From Betaproteobacteria bacterium (lineage in GTDB: Bacteria > Pseudomonadota > Gammaproteobacteria > Burkholderiales > Ferrovaceae): 13,993 nt of DNA. The notes under the pieces were generated by a model that searched no databases, was not told the origin of the DNA, and was given only the letters and a program-made list of their open reading frames with translations. Where the stretch lies: positions 1-13,993 of the forward strand of contig JAGWPH010000016.1 in assembly GCA_028870615.1 (NCBI GenBank), given 5' to 3'. A program made the position numbers and the translations under genes. Every line of letters starts with the position of its first letter. Positions within the stretch are counted from its first letter, which is position 1. Below, one piece after another: positions 6,972 to 13,993 of the stretch.

Positions 6972-9113
6972 ATGGCTACAACCCTGGATCGTCGCGGATT
7001 TTTGAAGTTGGTCAGCCTGTCTGGTGGCGGGTTTGCGCTGGGTTTTTTGGGTTACGGCGAAGCTTCGCAGCAGAATTTGAATTTTGTGCCTAACCCCTGG
7101 GTCAGACTAGAGCCTTCCGGAACCGTTACCATTCTGGTGGATAAATCCGAGATGGGGCAAGGAGTCACGACAGCCTTGCCCATGATTCTGGCTGAAGAAA
7201 TGGATGCGGACTGGTCGAAGATCCGGGTGGAGTTTGCGCCAGCAGCCCCCGAATATGCGCACCCTTGGTACCACACCCAGGCTACCGGAGGTTCCACTTC
7301 CGTTCGTGCCATGTGGTTGCCCTTGCGCCATGCCGGCGCGACCGCACGGCTGATGTTGCGCCTTGCGGCGGCGGCAACCTGGAACTTGCCTCTGGAGCAG
7401 GTCAAAACCAGCAAAGGTGTACTGAGTGCAGGTCTGCATCAGGCCTCCTATGGTGGCATGGCCGCAGCGGCCTCTCGAATTCCGGTGCCTCAAGACGCAC
7501 CCCTCAAGGATCCAAAAACTTTTCAATTGATCGGCAAACCGCTTCCAAGGCTGGATAGCGTCGCCAAAGCCACTGGTGCCGCACGGTTCGGGATGGATAT
7601 GCATATGCCCGGATTATTGACTGCGGTGGTTGCCCGCGCTCCGGTAGTGGGCGCCAAAGTGGTTCGATACGACGGTAGTGCGGCACTCAAACTTCCTGGC
7701 GTGCGTTTTGTCGTGCCGGTACAAACGCCTACCAGTGCTGGGATTGCAGTTTTGGCGGAGACAACCTGGCAGGCTTTGAAAGGAAGGGATTTGTTAACCA
7801 TAGAATGGGATAGCACAGCCCATCAGCATCTCGACACGGCACAGCTGCGCCGGGACATGGCGCAACTCGCACTATCGGGCGAAGGTGCGCAAACCGCGGT
7901 ACAGCGCGCTAACCCTGACACGGTCCAGATATCCCAAACACTCCAATCTGTTTATGAAGTGCCCTATCTTGCACATGCAACCATGGAACCACTCAATTGC
8001 ACGGCCTGGGTCAGACCGGACGAAGCTGAAATTTGGGTTGGTACCCAGGCCCAAGGACCAAGCCAGATGATCGCAGCGCAGTTAACCGGTCTTCCTACGG
8101 AAAGAATCAAGATTCACACCCAATATCTGGGGGGAGGATTTGGACGACGCTTTGCCCCCGATTTTGTGATTGAAGCCGTATCCCTGTCCAAATCCGTTCA
8201 GTCTCCCGTCAAGGTGGTTTACACCCGCGAGGATGACATGCATGCCGCGTATTATCGCCCGATGGCACTGTGTGCTTTGCAAGCAGGGTTAGATGGTCGG
8301 GGACGGCCTGCCCATTGGCACGGCGTCACCGTGACGGATTCCATTGCCGAAGGGACGGGATTTGAGTCTGTGATAATTAAAGGCGGAGTTGATCAGACCG
8401 CGGTGGAAGGATTGGCTGATATTGCCTATGACATCCCCCAATTCAAAGTGGATTGGATTCGGTTTCATCCCGGGGTTCGAGTGTGGTTCTGGCGTTCTGT
8501 AGGGCATACCCAGAATGCCTTTTTTGCCGAAAGCTTCATCGATGAACTGGCCCATGCAGCGGCTCAGGACCCTTTTGAGTACCGCCGCGCACTGCTCGGA
8601 AAATCGCCGCGTCAACGCACTGTGCTTGAACTCGCCGCGGCTCGGTCACAGTGGGGTCGGCCTTTGCCTGCTGGACATGCCCTGGGGATTGCAGTGGTGG
8701 AATCTTTTGGCAGCGTTGTGGCCGAAGTCGCAGAAGTTTCCTTGCAGCAGGGCAAGCCCCGAGTTCACAGGGTGGTCATCGCAGCCGATGTCGGCATGGT
8801 GATTAACCCGGATACAGTGGCCGCTCAACTGGAAGGCGCAATGAATTTTGGGCTTTCTGCGGCGCTTTATGGACAGATCACCTTTAGTGAAGGCCAACCA
8901 CGCCAGTCAAATTTCAACGACTATCCTTTAGTTCGCTTGGCTGAAATGCCCCAAGTAGAAGTTCACCTGGTGCCATCCGGTGATGCGCCTGGAGGTGTTG
9001 GAGAACCAGGAACGCCTCCAATCGCCCCGGCCGTTTGCAATGCCTTATTCGCTTTGACAGGGCAACGTGTGTACCGATTGCCTTTATCCGAGCATAATTT
9101 CTCCGGAGCCTGA
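6972..9113 (+). CDS. Tat-exported molybdopterin-binding subunit, xanthine dehydrogenase family (IorB-like)
   Basis: This 713-residue protein resembles the large subunit of membrane-associated or periplasmic molybdenum hydroxylases (isoquinoline 1-oxidoreductase beta / aldehyde dehydrogenase type), which hydroxylate N-heterocycles or oxidise aldehydes. The N-terminus has a twin-arginine signal (RRGFLK at 7-12, then a hydrophobic stretch to about 28). The domain order is the permuted one of IorB: a cofactor domain first (with [20 protein letters not shown] and [10 protein letters not shown] at 106-115), then the a/b hammerhead from about 200, then GGGFGRRF at 387-394, WFWRSVGH near 505, and GVGEPGTPP with the presumed catalytic Glu678. 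Such proteins need a [2Fe-2S] partner with CxxxxCxxC motifs; none is encoded in the window. Only four bases separate it from the dehydrogenase gene, and no good Shine-Dalgarno is seen. Substrate unknown. Confidence 0.9.
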   Translation: MATTLDRRGFLKLVSLSGGGFALGFLGYGEASQQNLNFVPNPWVRLEPSGTVTILVDKSEMGQGVTTALPMILAEEMDADWSKIRVEFAPAAPEYAHPWYHTQATGGSTSVRAMWLPLRHAGATARLMLRLAAAATWNLPLEQVKTSKGVLSAGLHQASYGGMAAAASRIPVPQDAPLKDPKTFQLIGKPLPRLDSVAKATGAARFGMDMHMPGLLTAVVARAPVVGAKVVRYDGSAALKLPGVRFVVPVQTPTSAGIAVLAETTWQALKGRDLLTIEWDSTAHQHLDTAQLRRDMAQLALSGEGAQTAVQRANPDTVQISQTLQSVYEVPYLAHATMEPLNCTAWVRPDEAEIWVGTQAQGPSQMIAAQLTGLPTERIKIHTQYLGGGFGRRFAPDFVIEAVSLSKSVQSPVKVVYTREDDMHAAYYRPMALCALQAGLDGRGRPAHWHGVTVTDSIAEGTGFESVIIKGGVDQTAVEGLADIAYDIPQFKVDWIRFHPGVRVWFWRSVGHTQNAFFAESFIDELAHAAAQDPFEYRRALLGKSPRQRTVLELAAARSQWGRPLPAGHALGIAVVESFGSVVAEVAEVSLQQGKPRVHRVVIAADVGMVINPDTVAAQLEGAMNFGLSAALYGQITFSEGQPRQSNFNDYPLVRLAEMPQVEVHLVPSGDAPGGVGEPGTPPIAPAVCNALFALTGQRVYRLPLSEHNFSGA

Positions 9114-9119
9114 TGAGCC

Positions 9120-9917
9120 ATGCGTAAATCCATCACTGACTTGTACACCATGCATGCGCGGGGAGAAAAAATTGCCATGCTGACCTGTTACGACTCCAGC
9201 TTTGCCAGAGTACTGGAAAATGCAGGGGTGGACGTATTGTTGGTTGGCGATTCTTTGGGCATGGTGGTTCAAGGGCATGATTCCCCATTGCCGGTCAGTA
9301 TCGCCGATGTTGCCTACCATACAGCTTGCGTCGTGCGTGGCTCCCGCACAGTTTTTATTATGGCCGACATGCCGTTTGGCAGCTCACAGATCACTCCCCA
9401 GGAAACTTTTCGCAATGCCGCCGAACTAATGCGGGCAGGGGCCCAAATGGTCAAGATTGAAGGTGGCAAGGAAATGGTCTCGACAGTTGAGTTTCTGGCG
9501 AGCCGCGGTATTCCCGTCTGCGCCCACGTGGGATTGACACCGCAATCGGTACATCAGGTGGGGGGATTCAAGGTGCAAGGCCGCGATAACGCAGCGGCCG
9601 AGCGGATCATCGAAGATGCCAAGGCGCTGGAGACGGGTGGTGCAAGTATCCTGTTGATGGAAGCCATTCCCCGGACTTTGGCAGATCGTGTGTGTGACGC
9701 GGTAACCATTCCTACCATTGGTATCGGTGCCAGCCCTCGCTGCAGTGGCCAAGTCTTGGTCATTTACGACATGCTGGGACTGGGAGCCTATATCCCACCG
9801 CGATTCGTGCGGCCCTTCATCAAAGAAACCGGCTCTATTGAAGAGGCGGTAAAACTCTACGTGGCCGAAGTCAAAGCGGGACAGTTTCCTGGACCGGAAC
9901 ATTGCTATCACTCATGA
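9120..9917 (+). CDS. panB: 3-methyl-2-oxobutanoate hydroxymethyltransferase (ketopantoate hydroxymethyltransferase)
   Basis: PanB transfers a hydroxymethyl group from 5,10-methylenetetrahydrofolate to 2-oxoisovalerate, the committed step of pantothenate and hence coenzyme A synthesis, in the cytoplasm. The 265-residue TIM-barrel protein shows metal and substrate residues Asp44 (VGDSLGM), Asp83 (MADMPFGS) and Glu114 (KIEGG). It also has [19 protein letters not shown] and the catalytic Glu181 in LLMEAIP. GGAG at 9105-9108 is a plausible Shine-Dalgarno, 11 bases before the ATG. The usual partner panC is not next to it; instead the stop overlaps the start of an outer membrane efflux gene. The product feeds the 4'-phosphopantetheine arm used by AcpP at the left end of the window, but this is a pathway link, not evidence of co-regulation. 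Confidence 0.97.
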   Translation: MRKSITDLYTMHARGEKIAMLTCYDSSFARVLENAGVDVLLVGDSLGMVVQGHDSPLPVSIADVAYHTACVVRGSRTVFIMADMPFGSSQITPQETFRNAAELMRAGAQMVKIEGGKEMVSTVEFLASRGIPVCAHVGLTPQSVHQVGGFKVQGRDNAAAERIIEDAKALETGGASILLMEAIPRTLADRVCDAVTIPTIGIGASPRCSGQVLVIYDMLGLGAYIPPRFVRPFIKETGSIEEAVKLYVAEVKAGQFPGPEHCYHS

Positions 9918-11254
9918 AGCTTCACACGGGATCCTGCTGGTTGATGGTGCTGCTGAGTTTGACCAATGTTACTGCGATGGCCAATCCTGCTCAGGACAGG
10001 ACGGCCGCGGAGGTCTTGCGCATCACGCTGCGTCAGGCCAAAGCACTCGCAGTGGAGCATCAGGTAGCCGTATTGAGTGCTCGTGAACAAACTGTTGAAA
10101 GCATGGCGCGATCGGACGAGGCGCTTGCCAGTTTTCTGCCTTCGGTGGATTTCAAAGCTTCCCAGAGACGCCAAACTGAAAACTTGATGGCCATGGGGCT
10201 GAATCTTCCAGGATTTCCGGTCATGGTGGGGCCGTTCGACACTTTCGATGCACGCGTTCGTTTTACTCAGCGCGTATTTGATCTGGCCCGGTCGCGCGAA
10301 GTGAATGCAGCATCTTATGCCGTCAACGCTTCCCGACTGCGCGCTGACGCCACGGCACAGCAGATGGCGGGTGCTGCCGCACTGGCTTATGTGGAAGACC
10401 AGCGGGCGCAACAGGCCGTCATAGCGGCTCAGGTAAATCATGAGCTATCCCAGAGTTTGTTACAGTTGGCCAAAGATCAACAGATTGCAGGGCTGGCCAC
10501 GGGTGTGGATGTGGTTCGCGCCCAGACGGTTCATGCCCGCAACACCCTTTTGTTGCGCCAGGCACGGAGTAGCGCCAGCGAAGCCGACACGCGTCTGCAT
10601 CGGGCCATGGGTATTGGGATGGGGGTCGCTCTGGTGCTGACCGACCCCCTGCAAAACGATGATCTGCCCGTCCCTGCCTTGCCCACATCGATTGATTCCG
10701 CATTGCAGCAGCGCCCTGAACTCCAGGCACTGGAACAAGTTATCACGCAACGGGACACGGAACGCAAAGCAGCCACGGCAGCAAGTTATCCGGCCCTGAG
10801 TCTTGCTGGAGACATCGGACCCAGTGGTGTGACACCGGCTCATAACGACTATCGCACCTACAGCTTTGGAATTCAGTTGACGATGCCTCTGCTTGAGGGT
10901 GGTGCCATCAATGCGCGTGAGGATGCCGCCGCAAGCCGTATGCGTCAGGCCGAATTACAATTGCGGGATACCATGCAGCAAGTGGAGGAGGATGTGCGTC
11001 TGGCGGTAATTGCCATCGAAACCAGTACTGATCAAATCACGACGGCTGAAATCAGTTTGAATTTGGCTGAGCGTTTGCTTGATCAGGCACGTGATCGATT
11101 CAAGAATGGAGTGGCTGATAATCTGGAAGTCGTGGACGCCCAGGCCACTTTGGCCAGCGCCCGCAGTGTCCGCATTGATGCGCTGGCAGCCCATCAGATG
11201 GCACTTATCAATTACGAATTGGCCATAGGCCATCTGGAATATGGCAATCCCTGA
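9914..11254 (+). CDS. TolC-family outer membrane efflux channel protein
   Basis: This 446-residue protein is the outer membrane factor of a tripartite efflux pump, forming a trimeric beta-barrel and periplasmic alpha-tunnel. It has a Sec signal peptide (hydrophobic core about 9-17, likely cleavage after AMA at residue 23) and two OEP repeats. The first repeat includes SFLPSVDFKASQ and the second SYPALSLAGDIG, each followed by long helical stretches. YSFGIQLTMPLLEGG and FKNGVADNLEVVDAQATLASA are typical motifs. There is no lipobox cysteine at the cleavage site, so it is not a lipoprotein like OprM or NodT. The ATG at 9914 overlaps the panB stop (ATGA); a TTG at 9902 is in frame but would lie deeper inside panB. 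The two following genes supply the adaptor and the pump. Confidence 0.92.
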   Translation: MKLHTGSCWLMVLLSLTNVTAMANPAQDRTAAEVLRITLRQAKALAVEHQVAVLSAREQTVESMARSDEALASFLPSVDFKASQRRQTENLMAMGLNLPGFPVMVGPFDTFDARVRFTQRVFDLARSREVNAASYAVNASRLRADATAQQMAGAAALAYVEDQRAQQAVIAAQVNHELSQSLLQLAKDQQIAGLATGVDVVRAQTVHARNTLLLRQARSSASEADTRLHRAMGIGMGVALVLTDPLQNDDLPVPALPTSIDSALQQRPELQALEQVITQRDTERKAATAASYPALSLAGDIGPSGVTPAHNDYRTYSFGIQLTMPLLEGGAINAREDAAASRMRQAELQLRDTMQQVEEDVRLAVIAIETSTDQITTAEISLNLAERLLDQARDRFKNGVADNLEVVDAQATLASARSVRIDALAAHQMALINYELAIGHLEYGNP

Positions 11255-11271
11255 AATTTCGGAGCTTCAGC

Positions 11272-12456
11272 ATGAGTGACATTCCCACCCCAGCAGAGAC
11301 TCCTATACCTACAGCAGCGGCTGGCCGGCCCTGGATTCGCAATGTGGCTCTGGGTGCCACCGGTGTGGTGGTTATGTTGTTTTTTGTCCTTTGGCTTATT
11401 ACCCATAACCAGGAATCCACAGACGACGCGTTTATCGAATCCAATGTGGTTCAGATCAGCCCGCATGTGGGAGGATATGTCACGCGGGTCTTGGTAACCG
11501 ACAACCAATGGGTCAAAGCGGGTGATGTTTTGGCAGAAATTGATGCACGCGATTATGAAATTCGTGTGAAACAGGCCGAAGCAGCCCTGGCGGTTTCAGA
11601 GGCTCATCATGGGGCAGCCCAGCAGGACTTGTCGGTAGTGACCACGACTAGCAAGGCAGTAATCGAACAGGCCTCGAGTGGCCTGGAAGCGGCACGTGCC
11701 AACAGTGCCCAGGTTGCTGCACAGGCCAGTGCCGCCGAGGCCCAGGCACAGCTTGCCCATGCGGATCTCAATCGCTATGAAGCCCTTTACCAAAAGGATG
11801 AGATATCAAAACAACGCCTGGATCAGGTGACCACTGCGGATCGTGCCGCGCAGGCTCAATGGGAGGCAGCAAAACGTGGTGCCGCCGCGGCTGCGGCACA
11901 AGTGTTGCAAGCTGAAGCCAAACTGGCAGAAGCGCGTTCCGGACCGCGTCAGGTAGCCCTGAAACGCGAGCAAGCGGCAAGTGGCCAAGCGTCGGTTGAG
12001 GAAGCACGCGCGGCCCTGGACCAGGCCAAACTGGATTTATCCTACACCCGAATGATTGCACCTGTGGAAGGTCGGGTGACACGCAAATCGTTTTACCAGG
12101 GGCAGCTGATTCAACCCGGTGGATCCGCCGTCATGGCCATCGTCTATGGCAACCCCTGGGTAATTGCCAATTTCAAGGAAACTCAACTGCGCCGGATGCG
12201 CCCTGGCCAACCAGTTGAAGTGACTGTGGACGCTTATCCCGGCCGGGTTTATAAAGCTCATGTGGACAGCTTGCAAGCCGGCACGGGCTCCCGCTTTAGT
12301 CTGCTTCCCCCGGAAAACGCCAGCGGTAACTATGTCAAGGTCGTACAACGCTTGCCCGTCAAGATCGTATTCGACGAAAAGCCGGAAGACCTGCAGCGTC
12401 TGGTTCCTGGTATGTCGGTGGAACCGAAGGTCACCTTGACGGATAAGGCCCAGTAA
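11272..12456 (+). CDS. EmrA/HlyD-type membrane fusion protein (efflux adaptor)
   Basis: This 394-residue periplasmic adaptor would link the inner-membrane MFS pump to the outer-membrane channel. After a short proline-rich cytoplasmic tail comes one transmembrane helix (about 24-44). The EmrA-type STDDAFIESNVVQISPHVGG and the first half of the biotinyl-lipoyl domain follow. A long alanine-, glutamine- and glutamate-rich coiled-coil hairpin spans about 97-250. The second lipoyl half begins with SYTRMIAPVEGRV at 257-269, and then comes a beta-barrel domain (GNPWVIANFKETQLRRMRPG). The start is backed by GGAG at 11261-11264, seven bases before the ATG. Its position between a TolC-type gene and an EmrB-type gene supports an EmrAB-TolC-like multidrug or toxic-compound efflux role; the actual substrates are unknown. 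Confidence 0.93.
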   Translation: MSDIPTPAETPIPTAAAGRPWIRNVALGATGVVVMLFFVLWLITHNQESTDDAFIESNVVQISPHVGGYVTRVLVTDNQWVKAGDVLAEIDARDYEIRVKQAEAALAVSEAHHGAAQQDLSVVTTTSKAVIEQASSGLEAARANSAQVAAQASAAEAQAQLAHADLNRYEALYQKDEISKQRLDQVTTADRAAQAQWEAAKRGAAAAAAQVLQAEAKLAEARSGPRQVALKREQAASGQASVEEARAALDQAKLDLSYTRMIAPVEGRVTRKSFYQGQLIQPGGSAVMAIVYGNPWVIANFKETQLRRMRPGQPVEVTVDAYPGRVYKAHVDSLQAGTGSRFSLLPPENASGNYVKVVQRLPVKIVFDEKPEDLQRLVPGMSVEPKVTLTDKAQ

Positions 12457-12465
12457 GGCGCGCGC

Positions 12466-13993
12466 ATGACCGCATCGGCCAGTAGCGTCATGCAACCCCG
12501 TGACCGGAATGGTCTGATACTCAATCCCTGGTTCATTGCAATTACGGTGGCATTAACCACTTTCATGGAAGTGCTGGACATTTCCATTGCCAATGTTTCG
12601 TTGCGGCATATTTCGGGAGATCTTTCTGCCGGGCAGGATGAATCCACCTGGGTCCTCACCTCTTATCTGGTAGCTAACGCCATTGTGCTGCCCATCAGCG
12701 GCTGGTTGTCCAGCCTAATGGGTCGCCGGCGCTTCTACATGCTGTGCGTAGCCCTGTTTACTGGAAGCTCACTGCTATGCGGCCTTGCGCCCAATCTGTT
12801 TATGCTGATTTTATTTCGAACCCTACAGGGGATTGGAGGAGGAGGGCTGCAGCCCTGTTCGCAGGCCATTCTGGCGGATACCTTTCCACCTGCAAAACGG
12901 GGCATGGCCTTTGCTGTCTATGGCATTACCACGGTGCTGGCGCCTGCCATCGGCCCTACCATCGGTGGGTGGATCACGGACACTTTTACCTGGCGCTGGA
13001 TTTTTCTCATCAATGTCCCAGTGGGCATCCTTTCGCTCTATCTGACCTCGCGCCTGGTTTTTGATCCGCCGCACTTTGCCGAGCAGCGTATGGCATTGTT
13101 GGCACGAGGCTTCAAGATCGACTACATCGGCTTTGGATTATTGTCCTTGGGGTTTGGTTGCTTGCAGATCGTTCTGGACAAGGGGCAACAGGCAGACTGG
13201 TTTGATTCGAATTTCATCATTACAATGACCCTGATCTCCGGATTCGCCCTGTTGCTGTTGCCTTTCTGGGAACTTCGACAACGCGACCCCATGGTGGACA
13301 TCCGGTTGTTGCAGCAGCGCAATTTTCTAATCAGCAACATTCTCATTTTCATGCTGGGTTTCGTCCTGTTTGGCAGCACGGTTCTATTGCCCATGTTTGT
13401 GCAGACCCTGATGGGATATTCAGCCACAGAAGCCGGAATGGTCTTGTCTCCGGGGGGGCTGACCGTATTGTGCTTCATGCCATTGATTGGAATGATGGTG
13501 AATCGTGTGGATGCGCGCCACATGATTACATTCGGCATTCTGAGTAATGCATTGGCGCTGTATCTGATGTCCCACCTCGATTTGCAGGCAGATTACTGGT
13601 CCATGGCGACATTGCGCGTTATTCAGGGAATTGGGCTGGGGTTCCTTTTTATTCCCATCAACACAGCCGCATTTGCCGACATGCCCATGGTGAAGAGCAG
13701 CAATGCTTCGGCCATTATCAATTTGTCGCGAAATCTCGGCGGAAGTTTTGGCATTTCTTTGATGCAAACTTGGCTGACCCAGGGCAGTCAACGACATCAG
13801 TCCGCTTTGGTGGCACACGTGGACACTTTTTCCGCGCAGACTCGGGAGACGCTGCAAAGTTTGACTCAAGCATTCTCTGCCCAGGGATATTCCCTTGGCG
13901 ATGCGATGCTCAAGGCGCAGGCGACACTGTATGCCTACGTTCAACAACAAGCTTCACTGTTGTCCTTCCTGGACAACTTCAGGCAGCTTGCAT
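12466..13993 (+). CDS. EmrB-type MFS efflux transporter, DHA2 family (3' end cut by window edge)
   Basis: This is a proton-driven drug:H+ antiporter of the 14-helix DHA2 family and would be the inner-membrane pump of the EmrAB-TolC-like system. The frame stays open from the ATG at 12466 to the window end (509 complete codons plus one base). The family usually has about 510-530 residues, so only the last helix and tail should be missing. Visible motifs are the helix 1 MEVLDISIANVSL (from residue 34), a motif A-like G79-WLSSLMGRRR, and motif C APAIGPTIGGW around 159-169, the mark of antiporters. FRTLQGIGGGGLQP and TWRWIFLINVPVG are typical of EmrB. The start lies nine bases after the adaptor stop, without a strong Shine-Dalgarno. 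No MarR- or TetR-type regulator is seen beside the operon. Substrate cannot be told. Confidence 0.93.
   Translation, partial: MTASASSVMQPRDRNGLILNPWFIAITVALTTFMEVLDISIANVSLRHISGDLSAGQDESTWVLTSYLVANAIVLPISGWLSSLMGRRRFYMLCVALFTGSSLLCGLAPNLFMLILFRTLQGIGGGGLQPCSQAILADTFPPAKRGMAFAVYGITTVLAPAIGPTIGGWITDTFTWRWIFLINVPVGILSLYLTSRLVFDPPHFAEQRMALLARGFKIDYIGFGLLSLGFGCLQIVLDKGQQADWFDSNFIITMTLISGFALLLLPFWELRQRDPMVDIRLLQQRNFLISNILIFMLGFVLFGSTVLLPMFVQTLMGYSATEAGMVLSPGGLTVLCFMPLIGMMVNRVDARHMITFGILSNALALYLMSHLDLQADYWSMATLRVIQGIGLGFLFIPINTAAFADMPMVKSSNASAIINLSRNLGGSFGISLMQTWLTQGSQRHQSALVAHVDTFSAQTRETLQSLTQAFSAQGYSLGDAMLKAQATLYAYVQQQASLLSFLDNFRQLA

Noticed and set aside
9902..9913. TTG start for the outer membrane channel gene at 9902
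   Set aside because: The ATG at 9914 gives a normal signal peptide start and an ATGA overlap with panB like other junctions in the window.
10827..10837. Short inverted repeat GGTGT-G-ACACC in the outer membrane channel gene
   Set aside because: The arms are five bases, inside conserved coding sequence, with no T-run or start nearby; expected by chance.
11650..12010. Alanine-rich, repetitive-looking DNA in the adaptor gene
   Set aside because: It encodes the coiled-coil hairpin normal for HlyD/EmrA proteins and is not an exact DNA repeat.

Overview
The window is a dense stretch of a bacterial chromosome. It holds fourteen protein genes, all on the + strand, with almost no non-coding DNA. The only gap longer than about 30 bases is the 74-base acpP-fabF interval. 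I see no tRNA, rRNA, CRISPR array, insertion sequence, phage gene or stretch longer than 300 bases without a gene. Gene order (acpP-fabF-mltG-tmk-holB-tatD), moderate GC content judged by eye, the ACP sequence and the Gram-negative envelope proteins (cytochrome b561, periplasmic YceI, a TolC-type outer membrane channel) point to a proteobacterium. Betaproteobacteria are the most likely class, but this is inference from protein style and not a database result.

Region 1 (1-4964) is the classic fatty-acid / cell-wall / replication cluster. It encodes acyl carrier protein, 3-oxoacyl-ACP synthase II, the endolytic transglycosylase MltG, thymidylate kinase, the DNA polymerase III delta-prime subunit and a TatD-family DNase. 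Genes from fabF onward are separated by a few bases or overlap by an ATGA, so they look like one translationally coupled operon. The acpP-fabF spacer can fold into a branched RNA structure that may act as a leaky terminator or attenuator. Two genes often found in this cluster in relatives are absent: pabC between fabF and mltG, and a PilZ gene between holB and tatD.

Region 2 (4961-9113) is a redox and periplasm group joined without a gap to tatD. It contains a four-helix cytochrome b561, an exported YceI-family protein, an NAD(P)-dependent beta-hydroxyacid dehydrogenase (HIBADH / glyoxylate-succinic semialdehyde reductase type), and a Tat-exported molybdopterin-binding large subunit of the isoquinoline 1-oxidoreductase beta (IorB) type. 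The [2Fe-2S] small subunit normally paired with the last protein is not in the window.

Region 3 (9120-13993) has panB (ketopantoate hydroxymethyltransferase, first step of pantothenate synthesis). It overlaps by 4 bases the first gene of a complete tripartite efflux pump: a TolC-type outer membrane factor, an EmrA/HlyD-type adaptor and an EmrB-type DHA2 MFS transporter. The window edge cuts the transporter just before its last transmembrane helix. No efflux regulator gene is visible.

Most of the content is ordinary core genome. The points most worth a second look are the orphan Tat-dependent molybdenum hydroxylase subunit within its b561/YceI/dehydrogenase neighbourhood, the structured acpP-fabF spacer, and the coupling of panB to an efflux operon.
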